Origin: Amycolatopsis deserti
Lineage (GTDB): Bacteria > Actinomycetota > Actinomycetes > Mycobacteriales > Pseudonocardiaceae
Assembly (NCBI RefSeq): GCF_014653945.1
Contig: NZ_BNAU01000005.1
Location: 124,001 to 188,000, forward strand
DNA length: 64,000 nt
Reading direction: 5' to 3'
The stretch's first letter is position 1; every line of letters starts with the position of its first letter. Both the position numbers and the translations under genes were made by a program. Below the pieces are notes generated by a model. The model was not told the DNA's origin, did not search any database, and worked only from the letters and a program-made list of their open reading frames with translations. Below, piece after piece: positions 51,783-59,893 of the stretch.

Positions 51783-54605
51783 TCAGCTGCAGCCGGACGT
51801 GGCGCCGCAACCCTCGCAGGCGTAGCAGGAGCCCGCGGGGCGCATCTTCGTGCCGCAGGTCATGCACAGCGGCGCGTCGGCCGCCTTGCCGAGGTGCAGC
51901 TCCATCAGCTCGGCCGTGCTGTGCGCCGGGTGGGGCTGCTCGGCCGGCTCGGCCTTCGCCGGGCTCGAGTCGACCGTGCTGCGCAGCGCCTCCAGGTCGA
52001 CCTGCTCGGCCGGCTGCGCACCGTAGCCCGTCTCCACCTGGGCGGCGCGCTCGGCCGCCGTGAAGATGCCCAGCTCGGCCCGCTTCTCGTACGGCAGGTA
52101 GTCCAGCGCGAGGCGGCGGAACAGGTAGTCCAGCACGCTGGTGGCGATCCGGATGTCCGGGTCGTCCGTCATGCCGGCCGGCTCGAAGCGCAGGTTCGAG
52201 AACTTCGAGACGTAGAACTCGAGCGGGATGCCGTACTGCAGGCCCACCGAGATCGACATCGAGAAGGCGTCCATGACACCCGCCAGCGTCGAACCCTGCT
52301 TGCCCAGCTTGACGAAGATCTCGCCCAGCCCGTCGTCCGGGTACGAACCCGCGTGCAGGTAGCCCTCGGCGCCGCCGACGGTGAACGACAGCGTCTGGCT
52401 CGGGCGCTTCTTCGGCAGCCGCTTGCGGATCGGCTTGTACTCGACGACCTTCTCCGGCTCCGAAGTCTCGGCACTGTCGGCCTTCTTCTTCGCGCTGGAC
52501 AGGGGCTGGCCGACCTTGCAGTTGTCGCGGTAGATCGCCAGCGCCTTGAGGCCCAGCTTCCAGCCCTGGAAGTAGATCTCCTCGATGTCCTCGACCGTCG
52601 CCGTCTCCGGCATGTTCACGGTCTTGGAGATCGCGCCGGACAGGAACGGCTGCACCGCGGCCATCATCCGCACGTGGCCCATCGGCGCGATCGACCGCTC
52701 ACCGATGGCGCAGTCGTACACCTCGTAGTGCTCCGGGCGCAGGCCCGGCGCGTCGACCACGTGGCCGTGCTCGGCGATGTACTCGACGATCGCCTCGATC
52801 TGCTCGTCCTGGTAGCCCAGGGTCTTCAGCGACCGCGGGATGGTCTGGTTGACGATCTGCATCGACCCGCCGCCGACGAGCTTCTTGAACTTCACCAGCG
52901 AGAAGTCCGGCTCGATACCGGTGGTGTCGCAGTCCATCATGAAGCCGATGGTGCCGGTCGGCGCGAGCACGCTGGCCTGCGCGTTGCGCCAGCCGTTCTT
53001 CGTGCCGATCTCGATGCCCTTCTGCCACTCGCGGGTGGCCAGGTCACGGATCGTGGCGTCGTTGGTGTGCATCGTGCGGATCGCGTCGTTGGCCGCCGCG
53101 TGCTTGCGCATGACGCGCTGGTGCGCCTCGGCGTTGCGGCTGTAGCCCTCGTACGCGCCGACCACGCCAGCCATCTCCGCCGAGCGGCGGTAGGAGGTGC
53201 CGGTCATCAGCGACGTGATGCTCGCGGCGAGCGCGCGGCCGCCGTCGGAGTCGTAGGCGTGCCCGGTGGCCATCAGCAGCGCGCCCAGGTTCGCGTAGCC
53301 GATGCCCAGCTGGCGGAACTTGCGGGTGGTCTCGCCGATCGACTCGGTCGGGAAGTCCGCGAAGCAGATCGAGATGTCCATCGCGGTGATGACGAACTCG
53401 ACCGCCTTGACGAACAGCTCACCGTCGAACATGCCGTCGTCCTTGAGGAACTTCAGCAGGTTCAGCGAGGCCAGGTTGCAGCTGGAGTTGTCCAGGTGCA
53501 TGTACTCGCTGCACGGGTTCGACGCGGTGATCCGGCCCGACTCCGGGCAGGTGTGCCAGTCGTTGATCGTGTCGTCGTACTGCAGGCCCGGGTCGGCGCA
53601 CTCCCACGCGGCCTGGGCCATCGAGCGGAACAGCTTCTTCGCGCCGACGGTGTCGATGACCTCGCCGGTCAGGCGGGCGCGCAGGCCGAACTCGGCGTCC
53701 GACTCGACCGCGCGCATGAACTCGTCGCTGACGCGCACCGAGTTGTTCGCGTTCTGGTACTGCACCGAGGTGATGTCGGCGCCGGAGAGGTCCATGTCGA
53801 AGCCGGCGTCGCGCAGGACGCGGATCTTCTGCTCCTCGCGCGCCTTGGTCTGGATGAACTCCTCGATGTCCGGGTGGTCGACGTCGAGGACGACCATCTT
53901 CGCCGCGCGTCGGGTGGCGCCACCGGACTTGATGGTGCCCGCGGACGCGTCGGCGCCACGCATGAACGACACCGGGCCGGAGGCCGTGCCGCCCGAGGAC
54001 AGCAGCTCCTTGGAGGACCGGATGCGGGAGAGGTTGATGCCCGCGCCGGACCCGCCGCGGAAGATCATCCCCTCTTCCTTGTACCAGTCGAGGATCGACT
54101 CCATGGTGTCGTCGACCGCGAGGATGAAGCAGGCCGAGACCTGCTGCTTGGAGGAGGTGCCGACGTTGAACCACACCGGGGAGTTGAAGCTGAACACCTG
54201 GTGCAGCAGCATCCAGGTCAGCTCGTGCTCGAAGATCTCGGCGTCGGTGGCCGTCGCGAAGTAGCCGTGCTCGGTGCCCGCCTTCACGTAGGCGTGCACG
54301 ACGCGGTCGATGAGCTGCTTGAGGCTGCGCTCGCGCTGCGGGCTGCCCACCGCACCGCGGAAGTACTTGCTGGTGACAATGTTGGTCGCGTTCATCGACC
54401 AGAACTCGGGGAACTCGACGCCCCGCTGCTCGAAGTTGATCGACCCGTCACGCCAGTTGGTCATGACGACGTCACGCTGCTCCCAGGTGACCTCGTCGTA
54501 CGGGTGCACGCCCTCGGTGGTGAACACCCGGCTGATCTTCAGCCCCCGCTTGCCCTTCTTGGCGGCCTTGCCGCCCGTCGTGCTCGCGCCCACGGTCTCC
54601 GTCAT
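51783..54605 (-). CDS. nrdJ: Adenosylcobalamin-dependent (class II) ribonucleotide reductase
   Basis: 940 residues from the ATG at 54605, with GGGAGG upstream. Class II landmarks are SACFILAVDDTMESI, GGSGAGINLSRIR, SNPCSEYMHLDNSSCNLASLNLL (the Cys-x-Glu active-site pair), APTGTIGFMMDCDTTGIEPDF and a C-terminal Cys-rich redox tail (CMTCGTKMRPAGSCYACEGCGATSGCS). It makes deoxyribonucleotides using coenzyme B12 and is oxygen-independent. It follows nrdR by 29 nt in one operon, as in Streptomyces. I see no B12 riboswitch in the 5' region. Confidence 0.97.
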   Translation of the reverse strand: MTETVGASTTGGKAAKKGKRGLKISRVFTTEGVHPYDEVTWEQRDVVMTNWRDGSINFEQRGVEFPEFWSMNATNIVTSKYFRGAVGSPQRERSLKQLIDRVVHAYVKAGTEHGYFATATDAEIFEHELTWMLLHQVFSFNSPVWFNVGTSSKQQVSACFILAVDDTMESILDWYKEEGMIFRGGSGAGINLSRIRSSKELLSSGGTASGPVSFMRGADASAGTIKSGGATRRAAKMVVLDVDHPDIEEFIQTKAREEQKIRVLRDAGFDMDLSGADITSVQYQNANNSVRVSDEFMRAVESDAEFGLRARLTGEVIDTVGAKKLFRSMAQAAWECADPGLQYDDTINDWHTCPESGRITASNPCSEYMHLDNSSCNLASLNLLKFLKDDGMFDGELFVKAVEFVITAMDISICFADFPTESIGETTRKFRQLGIGYANLGALLMATGHAYDSDGGRALAASITSLMTGTSYRRSAEMAGVVGAYEGYSRNAEAHQRVMRKHAAANDAIRTMHTNDATIRDLATREWQKGIEIGTKNGWRNAQASVLAPTGTIGFMMDCDTTGIEPDFSLVKFKKLVGGGSMQIVNQTIPRSLKTLGYQDEQIEAIVEYIAEHGHVVDAPGLRPEHYEVYDCAIGERSIAPMGHVRMMAAVQPFLSGAISKTVNMPETATVEDIEEIYFQGWKLGLKALAIYRDNCKVGQPLSSAKKKADSAETSEPEKVVEYKPIRKRLPKKRPSQTLSFTVGGAEGYLHAGSYPDDGLGEIFVKLGKQGSTLAGVMDAFSMSISVGLQYGIPLEFYVSKFSNLRFEPAGMTDDPDIRIATSVLDYLFRRLALDYLPYEKRAELGIFTAAERAAQVETGYGAQPAEQVDLEALRSTVDSSPAKAEPAEQPHPAHSTAELMELHLGKAADAPLCMTCGTKMRPAGSCYACEGCGATSGCS

Positions 54606-54634
54606 GGATTCGTCCCTCCCGCCACGCGCCGGGC

Positions 54635-55117
54635 TCACGCCCCGGCCGCGCTTTCGTCGCCGTGCTTGTCTGCCATGGCTTTCCGCAGGTCCGCGATCTC
54701 CTTCTCGAAGTCCTCGACCGAGGAGAAGGAGCGGTAGACGCTGGCGAACCGGAGGTAGGCGACCTCGTCGAGCTCCCGCAGCGGCCCGAGGATGGCCAGG
54801 CCGACCTCGTGGCTCGGGATCTCGGCGACTCCGGCCGCGCGGATCGACTCCTCGACCCGCTGGGCGAGCTGCTGCAACGCGTCGTCGTCGACCGGCCTGC
54901 CCTGGCAGGCCCGGCGCACGCCCCGGACCACCTTGTCCCTGCTGAACTGCTCGGTGACCCCGGAACGCTTGACGACCGCCAGCACCATCGTCTCGGACGT
55001 GGTGAACCGGCGACCGCAGGCCGAGCAGGACCGCCTGCGGCGGATGGCCTGCCCCTCGTCCACCTCCCGCGAGTCGACGACCCGGGAATCGGCGTGACGG
55101 CAGAACGGGCACCGCAT
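54635..55117 (-). CDS. nrdR: Ribonucleotide reductase regulator NrdR
   Basis: 160 residues ([42 protein letters not shown]). The zinc ribbon uses C3, C6, C31 and C34, and an ATP-cone follows ([25 protein letters not shown]). NrdR represses RNR genes in response to dATP/ATP. Its own promoter holds AT-rich boxes compatible with autoregulation. Confidence 0.96.
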   Translation of the reverse strand: MRCPFCRHADSRVVDSREVDEGQAIRRRRSCSACGRRFTTSETMVLAVVKRSGVTEQFSRDKVVRGVRRACQGRPVDDDALQQLAQRVEESIRAAGVAEIPSHEVGLAILGPLRELDEVAYLRFASVYRSFSSVEDFEKEIADLRKAMADKHGDESAAGA

Positions 55118-55205
55118 CTTCCGAACACCTTCCCCTCTCGTCCCGCGGGCGACATCCACCCCGGCCCGTGCCGCCACGCTACGACCCGGAACCTGGTGAT
55201 CAACA

Positions 55206-55278
55206 TGTGGATATCCGGTGGGTGAACACCCACCGCCTGTGGACAACTCGTCCTCAGTCTACCCCAACTTGTGGACCA
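55206..55278. promoter_or_regulatory. Three DnaA-box-like sites with 32-bp spacing before nrdR
   Basis: TGTGGATAT (55206), TGTGGACAA (55238, exact actinobacterial DnaA box in reverse) and TGTGGACCA (55270) start exactly 32 bases apart, in the same orientation. This is an integral number of helix turns. They cover the region between nrdR and the LysM gene. Confidence 0.5.
55216..55235. promoter_or_regulatory. Perfect hairpin in the nrdR leader region
   Basis: CGGTGGGTG-AA-CACCCACCG, 9-bp perfect arms around two bases, placed between the first and second DnaA-like boxes. It could be a protein site or an RNA hairpin of the nrdR leader. Confidence 0.5.
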
Positions 55279-55308
55279 ACTACAGCCATGTAACTACTAG
55301 ATATAGCG
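55264..55308. promoter_or_regulatory. Candidate NrdR box pair
   Basis: CCAACTTGTGGA (centre near 55269) and ACTACTAGATATAGCG (centre near 55300) are about 31 bases apart, the spacing usual for NrdR box pairs. The second has the AT-rich TAGATATA core, unusual for this genome. The first coincides with a DnaA-like box. Confidence 0.4.
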
Positions 55309-55377
55309 GTGAACCCTAGATCGCGTGCGGGCGGGGCGCAAGCGACACGAGCGAGTGATGAGGTATGGCGGCGCCCG

Positions 55378-55842
55378 TCACGAGCCGGTGATCACGGAGC
55401 CGGATCCGACCGGCACGGTGAGCAACAGACCGGGCACGACCGACTCCGCCGGCAGGTGGTTCAGCTCCTCGATGCGATCGACCACGGCACCGGTGTCGCT
55501 CCCCGGCGCGTACTGCCGCGCCAGATCCCACAGCGTCTCCCCCGGCGCGACCGCGACCGTGGCCGTCCGCTCCGGGACGTCCGGCGCGAACGATCCGGCG
55601 AAAACACCCAACCCGGTGACGGCGAGCGCGATCGCGACACCCACGGCGGCGAGCCACGGCCACCGCACCGCGGCCCGGCGCGGGCACGCGGCGACCGGGC
55701 CCGGACGACGCCCGGCGACCACGCGCGCCCGCGTCGGCGGCCGCCGCACCTCCGGGCGGCGCGGCCGCAGCGGCACCCGCTCGTCCGTCGTGCTCTCCGG
55801 CGCGCGCCGGACCAGCCACTCCTCGTGTGTCAGTACCGACAT
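55378..55842 (-). CDS. SOS-induced LysM membrane protein (ChiZ/DivS-like)
   Basis: 154 residues from the ATG at 55842 (MSVLTHEEWLVRRAPESTTDERVPLRPRRPE). A basic cytoplasmic N-terminus is followed by one membrane helix (WPWLAAVGVAIALAVTGLGVFAG) and a LysM peptidoglycan-binding domain (TVAVAPGETLWDLARQYAPGSDTGAVVDRIEELNHLPAESVVPGLLLTVP). It is divergent from lexA with an SOS box on its side. The same arrangement occurs in M. tuberculosis (ChiZ, Rv2719c) and Corynebacterium (DivS), where the product halts division after DNA damage. Function here inferred from synteny. Confidence 0.85.
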   Translation of the reverse strand: MSVLTHEEWLVRRAPESTTDERVPLRPRRPEVRRPPTRARVVAGRRPGPVAACPRRAAVRWPWLAAVGVAIALAVTGLGVFAGSFAPDVPERTATVAVAPGETLWDLARQYAPGSDTGAVVDRIEELNHLPAESVVPGLLLTVPVGSGSVITGS

Positions 55843-55890
55843 GGCGGAACCTCCTCGCAGACCGCGACCCACGGCCAGGGGCGCCGTCGG

Positions 55891-55906
55891 TCGAACAACC
55901 GTTCTA
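55891..55906. promoter_or_regulatory. LexA (SOS) box of the LysM gene
   Basis: TCGAAC-AACC-GTTCTA, a near-perfect actinobacterial SOS box (TCGAAC-N4-GTTCGA), 49 nt upstream of the LysM gene. Confidence 0.8.
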
Positions 55907-55970
55907 TCGAACCTCCGTGCGAATGTGTACCACCCGGGTACGACAAAATCGAGCGCGCCCCGGCGTGTCG

Positions 55971-55986
55971 TCGAACAGTTGTTTGA
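55971..55986. promoter_or_regulatory. LexA (SOS) box of lexA
   Basis: TCGAAC-AGTT-GTTTGA, one base away from the consensus. It overlaps the -35 of a promoter TTGATG (55983-55988), 17 bases, TACTGT (56006-56011), which fits autorepression of lexA. Confidence 0.8.
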
Positions 55987-56088
55987 TGTTTGCTGTCGGG
56001 TGCACTACTGTGGGTGACCAGCAGAGGCGGACAGCGCCGGTCGCGCGGGTGCGCGGTCCCGGCCGCTCCAGAGCTGGGAGGCAGCACG

Positions 56089-56790
56089 GTGTCGCAAGAG
56101 ACGGGCGAGACGATCCGCAGGCCGGGTGGCCGGTTCGGGGACGTGCATCCCCTCCCCGACCCCGAGGACGTGGAAGAGGGCCTCAGCCCCCGCCAGCAGC
56201 AGATCCTCGAGGTCATCAAGGCCTGGATCGAGCGGTTCGGCTACCCGCCCAGCGTCCGCGAGATCGGCGAGGCGGTCGGGCTGACGTCCACCTCGTCGGT
56301 GTCGCACCAGCTGCGCACGCTGCAGCGCAAGGGCTACCTGCGCCGGGACGCCAACCGCCCGCGCGCGGTGGGTGTGCTGACCGCGCAGGCCGAGGCCGAG
56401 ACCACGCCGATGCCCAAGCCCGCGTACGTGCCGCTGGTCGGCCGCATCGCCGCCGGCGGGCCGGTGCTGGCCGAGCAGTCCATCGAGGACGTCTTCCCGC
56501 TGCCGAAGGACATCGTCGGCGAGGGCGAGGTCTTCCTGCTCAGCGTCACCGGTGACTCGATGGTCGACGCGGCCATCACCGATGGCGACTGGGTGGTCGT
56601 GCGTCAGCAGCCGACGGCCAACAACGGCGAGATCGTGGCGGCGATGATCGACGGCGAGGCCACGGTGAAGACGTTCAAGCAGAAGGACGGGCACGTCTGG
56701 CTGATGCCGCACAACGAGGCCTACGACCCGATCCCGGGCGACGAGGCGACGATTCTCGGCAAGGTCGTCGCGGTGATCCGGCGTCTCTAG
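56089..56790 (+). CDS. lexA: SOS repressor LexA
   Basis: 233 residues from a GTG at 56089 with GGGAGG upstream. The winged helix is [56 protein letters not shown]. The self-cleavage site is Ala-Gly in GRIAAGGP, the nucleophile Ser is in [10 protein letters not shown] and the Lys in EATVKTF. It controls the SOS regulon including the divergent LysM gene. An upstream ATG in frame would place the start past the promoter and is rejected. Confidence 0.97.
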   Translation: MSQETGETIRRPGGRFGDVHPLPDPEDVEEGLSPRQQQILEVIKAWIERFGYPPSVREIGEAVGLTSTSSVSHQLRTLQRKGYLRRDANRPRAVGVLTAQAEAETTPMPKPAYVPLVGRIAAGGPVLAEQSIEDVFPLPKDIVGEGEVFLLSVTGDSMVDAAITDGDWVVVRQQPTANNGEIVAAMIDGEATVKTFKQKDGHVWLMPHNEAYDPIPGDEATILGKVVAVIRRL

Positions 56791-56814
56791 GCGTCGATCG
56801 GTCGTTCGAAACGA

Positions 56815-57852
56815 TCAGCGGCGCTTGCGCAGCTTCGTCCAGGCGAACACCACGCCGCCCGCGACGACCACCGCGATCAGCAACCCGGGCACCGTGTCCA
56901 CGCCCTGGCCGGACGTGCCGCCGGCGGCCTCCCCGCCGGAGCCGGACGACTGGCCGCCTTCATCCGCCGATGCGGTGTCCGCCACCAGGGCGGTCGCGCC
57001 GCGCACCACCCGGATCGGCCCGGTGCCCTCGGAGGCCGACACGAGCGTGCCGTCGGGGTCGAAGGCGATCGCCTCCCCCTGCTGCTCGTCCGGCAGCGGC
57101 ACGCGCACCGGCTCGCGTCGCAACGCGGCCGCGACGTCCCGGTCGGGGGCGGCGAACAGGTAGGCGTCGGTGTAGGTCCGCAGCGCCACGACCTTGCCGT
57201 CGGCGCTCACGGCTCCCCCGGTGACCAGCACGGACCCGAACCCGGCGACCGGGCCGCCCGGCGTGTCCGTGGACTTGATGCTGATGGAGCCGACCCGCTC
57301 CAGCGGCGTCGGCCCCGGGCTCGTCAGTTTCTGGGCCGGCCGGTAGATCCCCGCCTCGCCCAGCGGGTTCTTCGTGACCAGGTACGGCGTCCCCGACGCG
57401 TCGAGCAGCAGCGCCTCCGCGTCGTGCTGCCCGTCGGGGTAAGTCAGGCGGTGGAGCGTCACCTTGCCCTGCGGCGTGACGGCCAGCAGGGCGACGGTGT
57501 CGCGTTGTTTGCGGTTGTCGCCGGTGTCGGCGAGCCAGAACGTGCCGTCCGCGGCCCGCGCCAGGTCCTCGACGTCGTACGGGTCGGTCGAGCCGGAAAT
57601 CACCCGCTGCACGGCACAATCGCGGCCCAGCACGAAGATCTGCACCTTCGTGCCGCCGTCGTTGATCGCGTACCACCGGGACCCGTCGCTGACCAGACCG
57701 GACAGCTCCCCGAGCCGCTTGTCGGTCACCGAGCACACCGGCTCCGGGGCGGGTGCCTGCGCCGCACTCGCCGGTCCGGCCAGCCCCAGCGAGAGCAGGA
57801 CGAACAGAAGAGGCGCAGCTCTGCGGAAACTCCCATGGCTCACTGGAGCCAC
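56815..57852 (-). CDS. Secreted or cell-wall-anchored beta-propeller-like protein
   Basis: 345 residues. An N-terminal signal peptide (RRAAPLLFVLLSLGLAGPASAAQA) is followed by a repeat-like domain that reads as a propeller (LSGLVSDGSRWYAINDGGTKVQIFVL, YDVEDLARAADGTFWLADTGDNRKQRDTVALLAV, DAEALLLDASGTPYLVTKNP). A Gly/Ser linker and a C-terminal helix with an RKR tail (VPGLLIAVVVAGGVVFAWTKLRKRR) follow, giving a type I membrane anchor. No catalytic residues are evident. It converges with lexA. Confidence 0.8.
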   Translation of the reverse strand: MAPVSHGSFRRAAPLLFVLLSLGLAGPASAAQAPAPEPVCSVTDKRLGELSGLVSDGSRWYAINDGGTKVQIFVLGRDCAVQRVISGSTDPYDVEDLARAADGTFWLADTGDNRKQRDTVALLAVTPQGKVTLHRLTYPDGQHDAEALLLDASGTPYLVTKNPLGEAGIYRPAQKLTSPGPTPLERVGSISIKSTDTPGGPVAGFGSVLVTGGAVSADGKVVALRTYTDAYLFAAPDRDVAAALRREPVRVPLPDEQQGEAIAFDPDGTLVSASEGTGPIRVVRGATALVADTASADEGGQSSGSGGEAAGGTSGQGVDTVPGLLIAVVVAGGVVFAWTKLRKRR

Positions 57853-57862
57853 GGTACCGATT

Positions 57863-59293
57863 TCAGGCCGGTGAGCCGTTGACGGCGTACGCCTCCAGCG
57901 CGGATGCCACGTCCGGGCGGACGCGGGCGCTCAACCGGGTGCCCTCCGCGAGGTGCTCCTCGGTGAGGACCTCACCCTCGGCGTGCACGCGGGCCACCAG
58001 CTCGCCCCGGGTGTAGGGCACCAGGGCGTCCACGACCACGTCGGGCCGCGGCAGCCGGTCGGCCAGGGCCTCGACCAGCTCGGCGACACCCTCACCGGTC
58101 TTGGCCGACACCACGATCGCGCCCGGCAGCAGGTGCCGGAGGCGGACCAGCGCCAGCTCGTCGGCCGCGTCCGCCTTGTTGATCACGATCAGCTCCGGCG
58201 GCAGCGGGCTCTCGTGGCTCCGGGTGATCTCGGCGAGCACCTGGCGCACCGCGTTGACCTGCTCCTCCGGCGCCGGGTCGGACCCGTCCACGACGTGCAG
58301 CAGCAGATCGGCGTCAGCCGTCTCGTCGAGCGTCGAGCGGAACGCGTCGACCAGCTGGTGCGGCAGGTGCCGCACGAACCCGACGGTGTCGGTCAGCGTG
58401 AACGTGCGCCCGTCCGGGGTGCTCGCCCGCCGGGTGGTCGGGTCCAGGGTGGCGAACAGGGCGTTCTCCACCAGCACACCGGCCCCGGTGATGGCGTTGA
58501 GCAGGCTCGACTTGCCGGCGTTGGTGTAGCCGACGATCGCCACGCTGGGCACCTCGTTGGCGACGCGGCGGCCCCGCTTGGTCGCCCGGATGGTGTCCAT
58601 CGCGGCGATCTCGCGGCGCAGCTTCGCCACGCGCTTGTTGATGCGCCTGCGGTCGGTCTCCAGCTTGGTCTCACCGGGACCACGCAGGCCGACACCGCCG
58701 TTCGCGCCGCCGGCACGGCCACCGGCCTGCCGGGACAGCGACTCACCCCAGCCCCGCAGCCGCGGGATGAGGTACTGCAGCTGGGCCAGCTCGACCTGCG
58801 CCTTGCCTTCGCGCGAGCGCGCGTGCTGGGCGAAGATGTCGAGGATCAGCGCGGTCCGGTCGATCACCTTGACCTTGAGCCGCTCCTCCAGCTGACGCAG
58901 CTGGCCGGGCGAGAGCTCACCGTCGCAGATGACCGTGTCGGCACCGGTGGCGACGACGATGTCGAACAGCTCGCGCACCTTGCCCGAGCCGATGTAGGTG
59001 GCCGGGTCGGGCTTGGAGCGCCGCTGCACGAGACCTTCGAGGACCTCGGAACCGGCGGTCTCGGCCAGGCGCGCGAGTTCGGCCAGGGATGCCTCGGACT
59101 GCTCCGCGGTGCCCTCGGTCCACACGCCGACCAGCACCACGCGTTCGAGGCGGAGTTTCCGGTACTCGACCTCGGTGATGTCCGACAGCTCGGTGGACAG
59201 GCCGGCGACGCGGCGCAGCGAGGCGCGGTCGGAGAGTTCCAGCTCACCCGTCGAGGGGTCTTCCACGAGGTCTGTGTAGGTCAGTTCTGTCAT
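57863..59293 (-). CDS. hflX: Ribosome-associated GTPase HflX
   Basis: 476 residues. The N-terminal HflX domain (GLVQRRSKPDPATYIGSGKVREL, VICDGELSPGQLRQLEERLKVKVIDRTALILDIFAQHARSREGKAQVELAQLQYLIPRL) and Gly-rich linker RQAGGRAGGANGGVGLRGPGETKLETDRR precede the GTPase with G1 GYTNAGKSSL, G3 DTVGF and G4 NKAD. HflX splits stalled ribosomes. It lies near dapF and miaA, as in mycobacteria. Confidence 0.96.
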   Translation of the reverse strand: MTELTYTDLVEDPSTGELELSDRASLRRVAGLSTELSDITEVEYRKLRLERVVLVGVWTEGTAEQSEASLAELARLAETAGSEVLEGLVQRRSKPDPATYIGSGKVRELFDIVVATGADTVICDGELSPGQLRQLEERLKVKVIDRTALILDIFAQHARSREGKAQVELAQLQYLIPRLRGWGESLSRQAGGRAGGANGGVGLRGPGETKLETDRRRINKRVAKLRREIAAMDTIRATKRGRRVANEVPSVAIVGYTNAGKSSLLNAITGAGVLVENALFATLDPTTRRASTPDGRTFTLTDTVGFVRHLPHQLVDAFRSTLDETADADLLLHVVDGSDPAPEEQVNAVRQVLAEITRSHESPLPPELIVINKADAADELALVRLRHLLPGAIVVSAKTGEGVAELVEALADRLPRPDVVVDALVPYTRGELVARVHAEGEVLTEEHLAEGTRLSARVRPDVASALEAYAVNGSPA

Positions 59294-59336
59294 CGTCCTT
59301 CCATGGTCCCACGGTTCGCGGGATTGTCCGAATCCT

Positions 59337-59834
59337 TTAGCGGCTCGGGTAGGTCGCGACGTAGACCGCGAACTGCTCGTCGCCCTCCGGCGTCGAGCGG
59401 TCCCGGAACTCGTCCAGCAGGTCCGCCAGCCGTTGCTCGAACTCGCGGCGCTCGTCGGTGGTCACCCGGATCACCAGGCGGGACTGGTCCAATTCGCCCC
59501 GGTCCAGCTCGGCGACCTCGGCGAGGTAGGCCTCGAGCATGGCCTCGGCCAGCGCCTCGCTGCCCTCCCCGGACAGGTCCCAGGACTTCCCGGTGGACAG
59601 GTAGGGAATCTCCTTCGCGCCGCGGTTGCCCCGGCGGACCGGTTGCGGAGCCAGGAACCCGGTGTCGACCAGCTTGCGCACGTGGTGCAGGGTGGTCGCC
59701 GGGTCGCGACCGAGACGGTGCGCGATTTCCTTGTTCGTCAACGCCTCCGCATAGGTCAACCGGATGATGCGCAGGCGTATTCCCGAGGCCAGGGCGGCTG
59801 CCTCGGCCTCGGTCGCGGGGCGGCGGTCTCGCAC
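59337..59834 (-). CDS. ArsR-type winged-helix regulator
   Basis: 165 residues from a GTG at 59834. The HTH is ASGIRLRIIRLTYAEALTNKEIAHRLGRDPATTLHHVRKLVDTGFLAPQPVRRGNRGAKEIPYLSTG, followed by a helical C-terminal region (LAEAMLEAYLAEVAELDRGELDQSRLVIRVTTDERREFEQRLADLLDEF). No metal-binding cysteines, so the signal is probably organic. Divergent from an MFS gene across a palindrome. Confidence 0.85.
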   Translation of the reverse strand: MRDRRPATEAEAAALASGIRLRIIRLTYAEALTNKEIAHRLGRDPATTLHHVRKLVDTGFLAPQPVRRGNRGAKEIPYLSTGKSWDLSGEGSEALAEAMLEAYLAEVAELDRGELDQSRLVIRVTTDERREFEQRLADLLDEFRDRSTPEGDEQFAVYVATYPSR

Positions 59835-59853
59835 CGGGCCAGCCTAGCGCCCA

Positions 59854-59877
59854 AGTGATTGACGGATTCCAATCACT
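59854..59877. promoter_or_regulatory. Palindromic operator between ArsR-type gene and MFS gene
   Basis: AGTGATTG-N8-CAATCACT, 8-bp perfect arms, located 20 nt from the regulator start and 17 nt from the preferred MFS start. Likely bound by the ArsR-type regulator. Confidence 0.65.
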
Positions 59878-59893
59878 GCGTCACCCTATCGGG

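Noticed and set aside
55118-55377. B12 riboswitch before nrdR-nrdJ
   Set aside because: Expected from streptomycete examples, but no B12-box-like sequence or extended leader was found in the gap.
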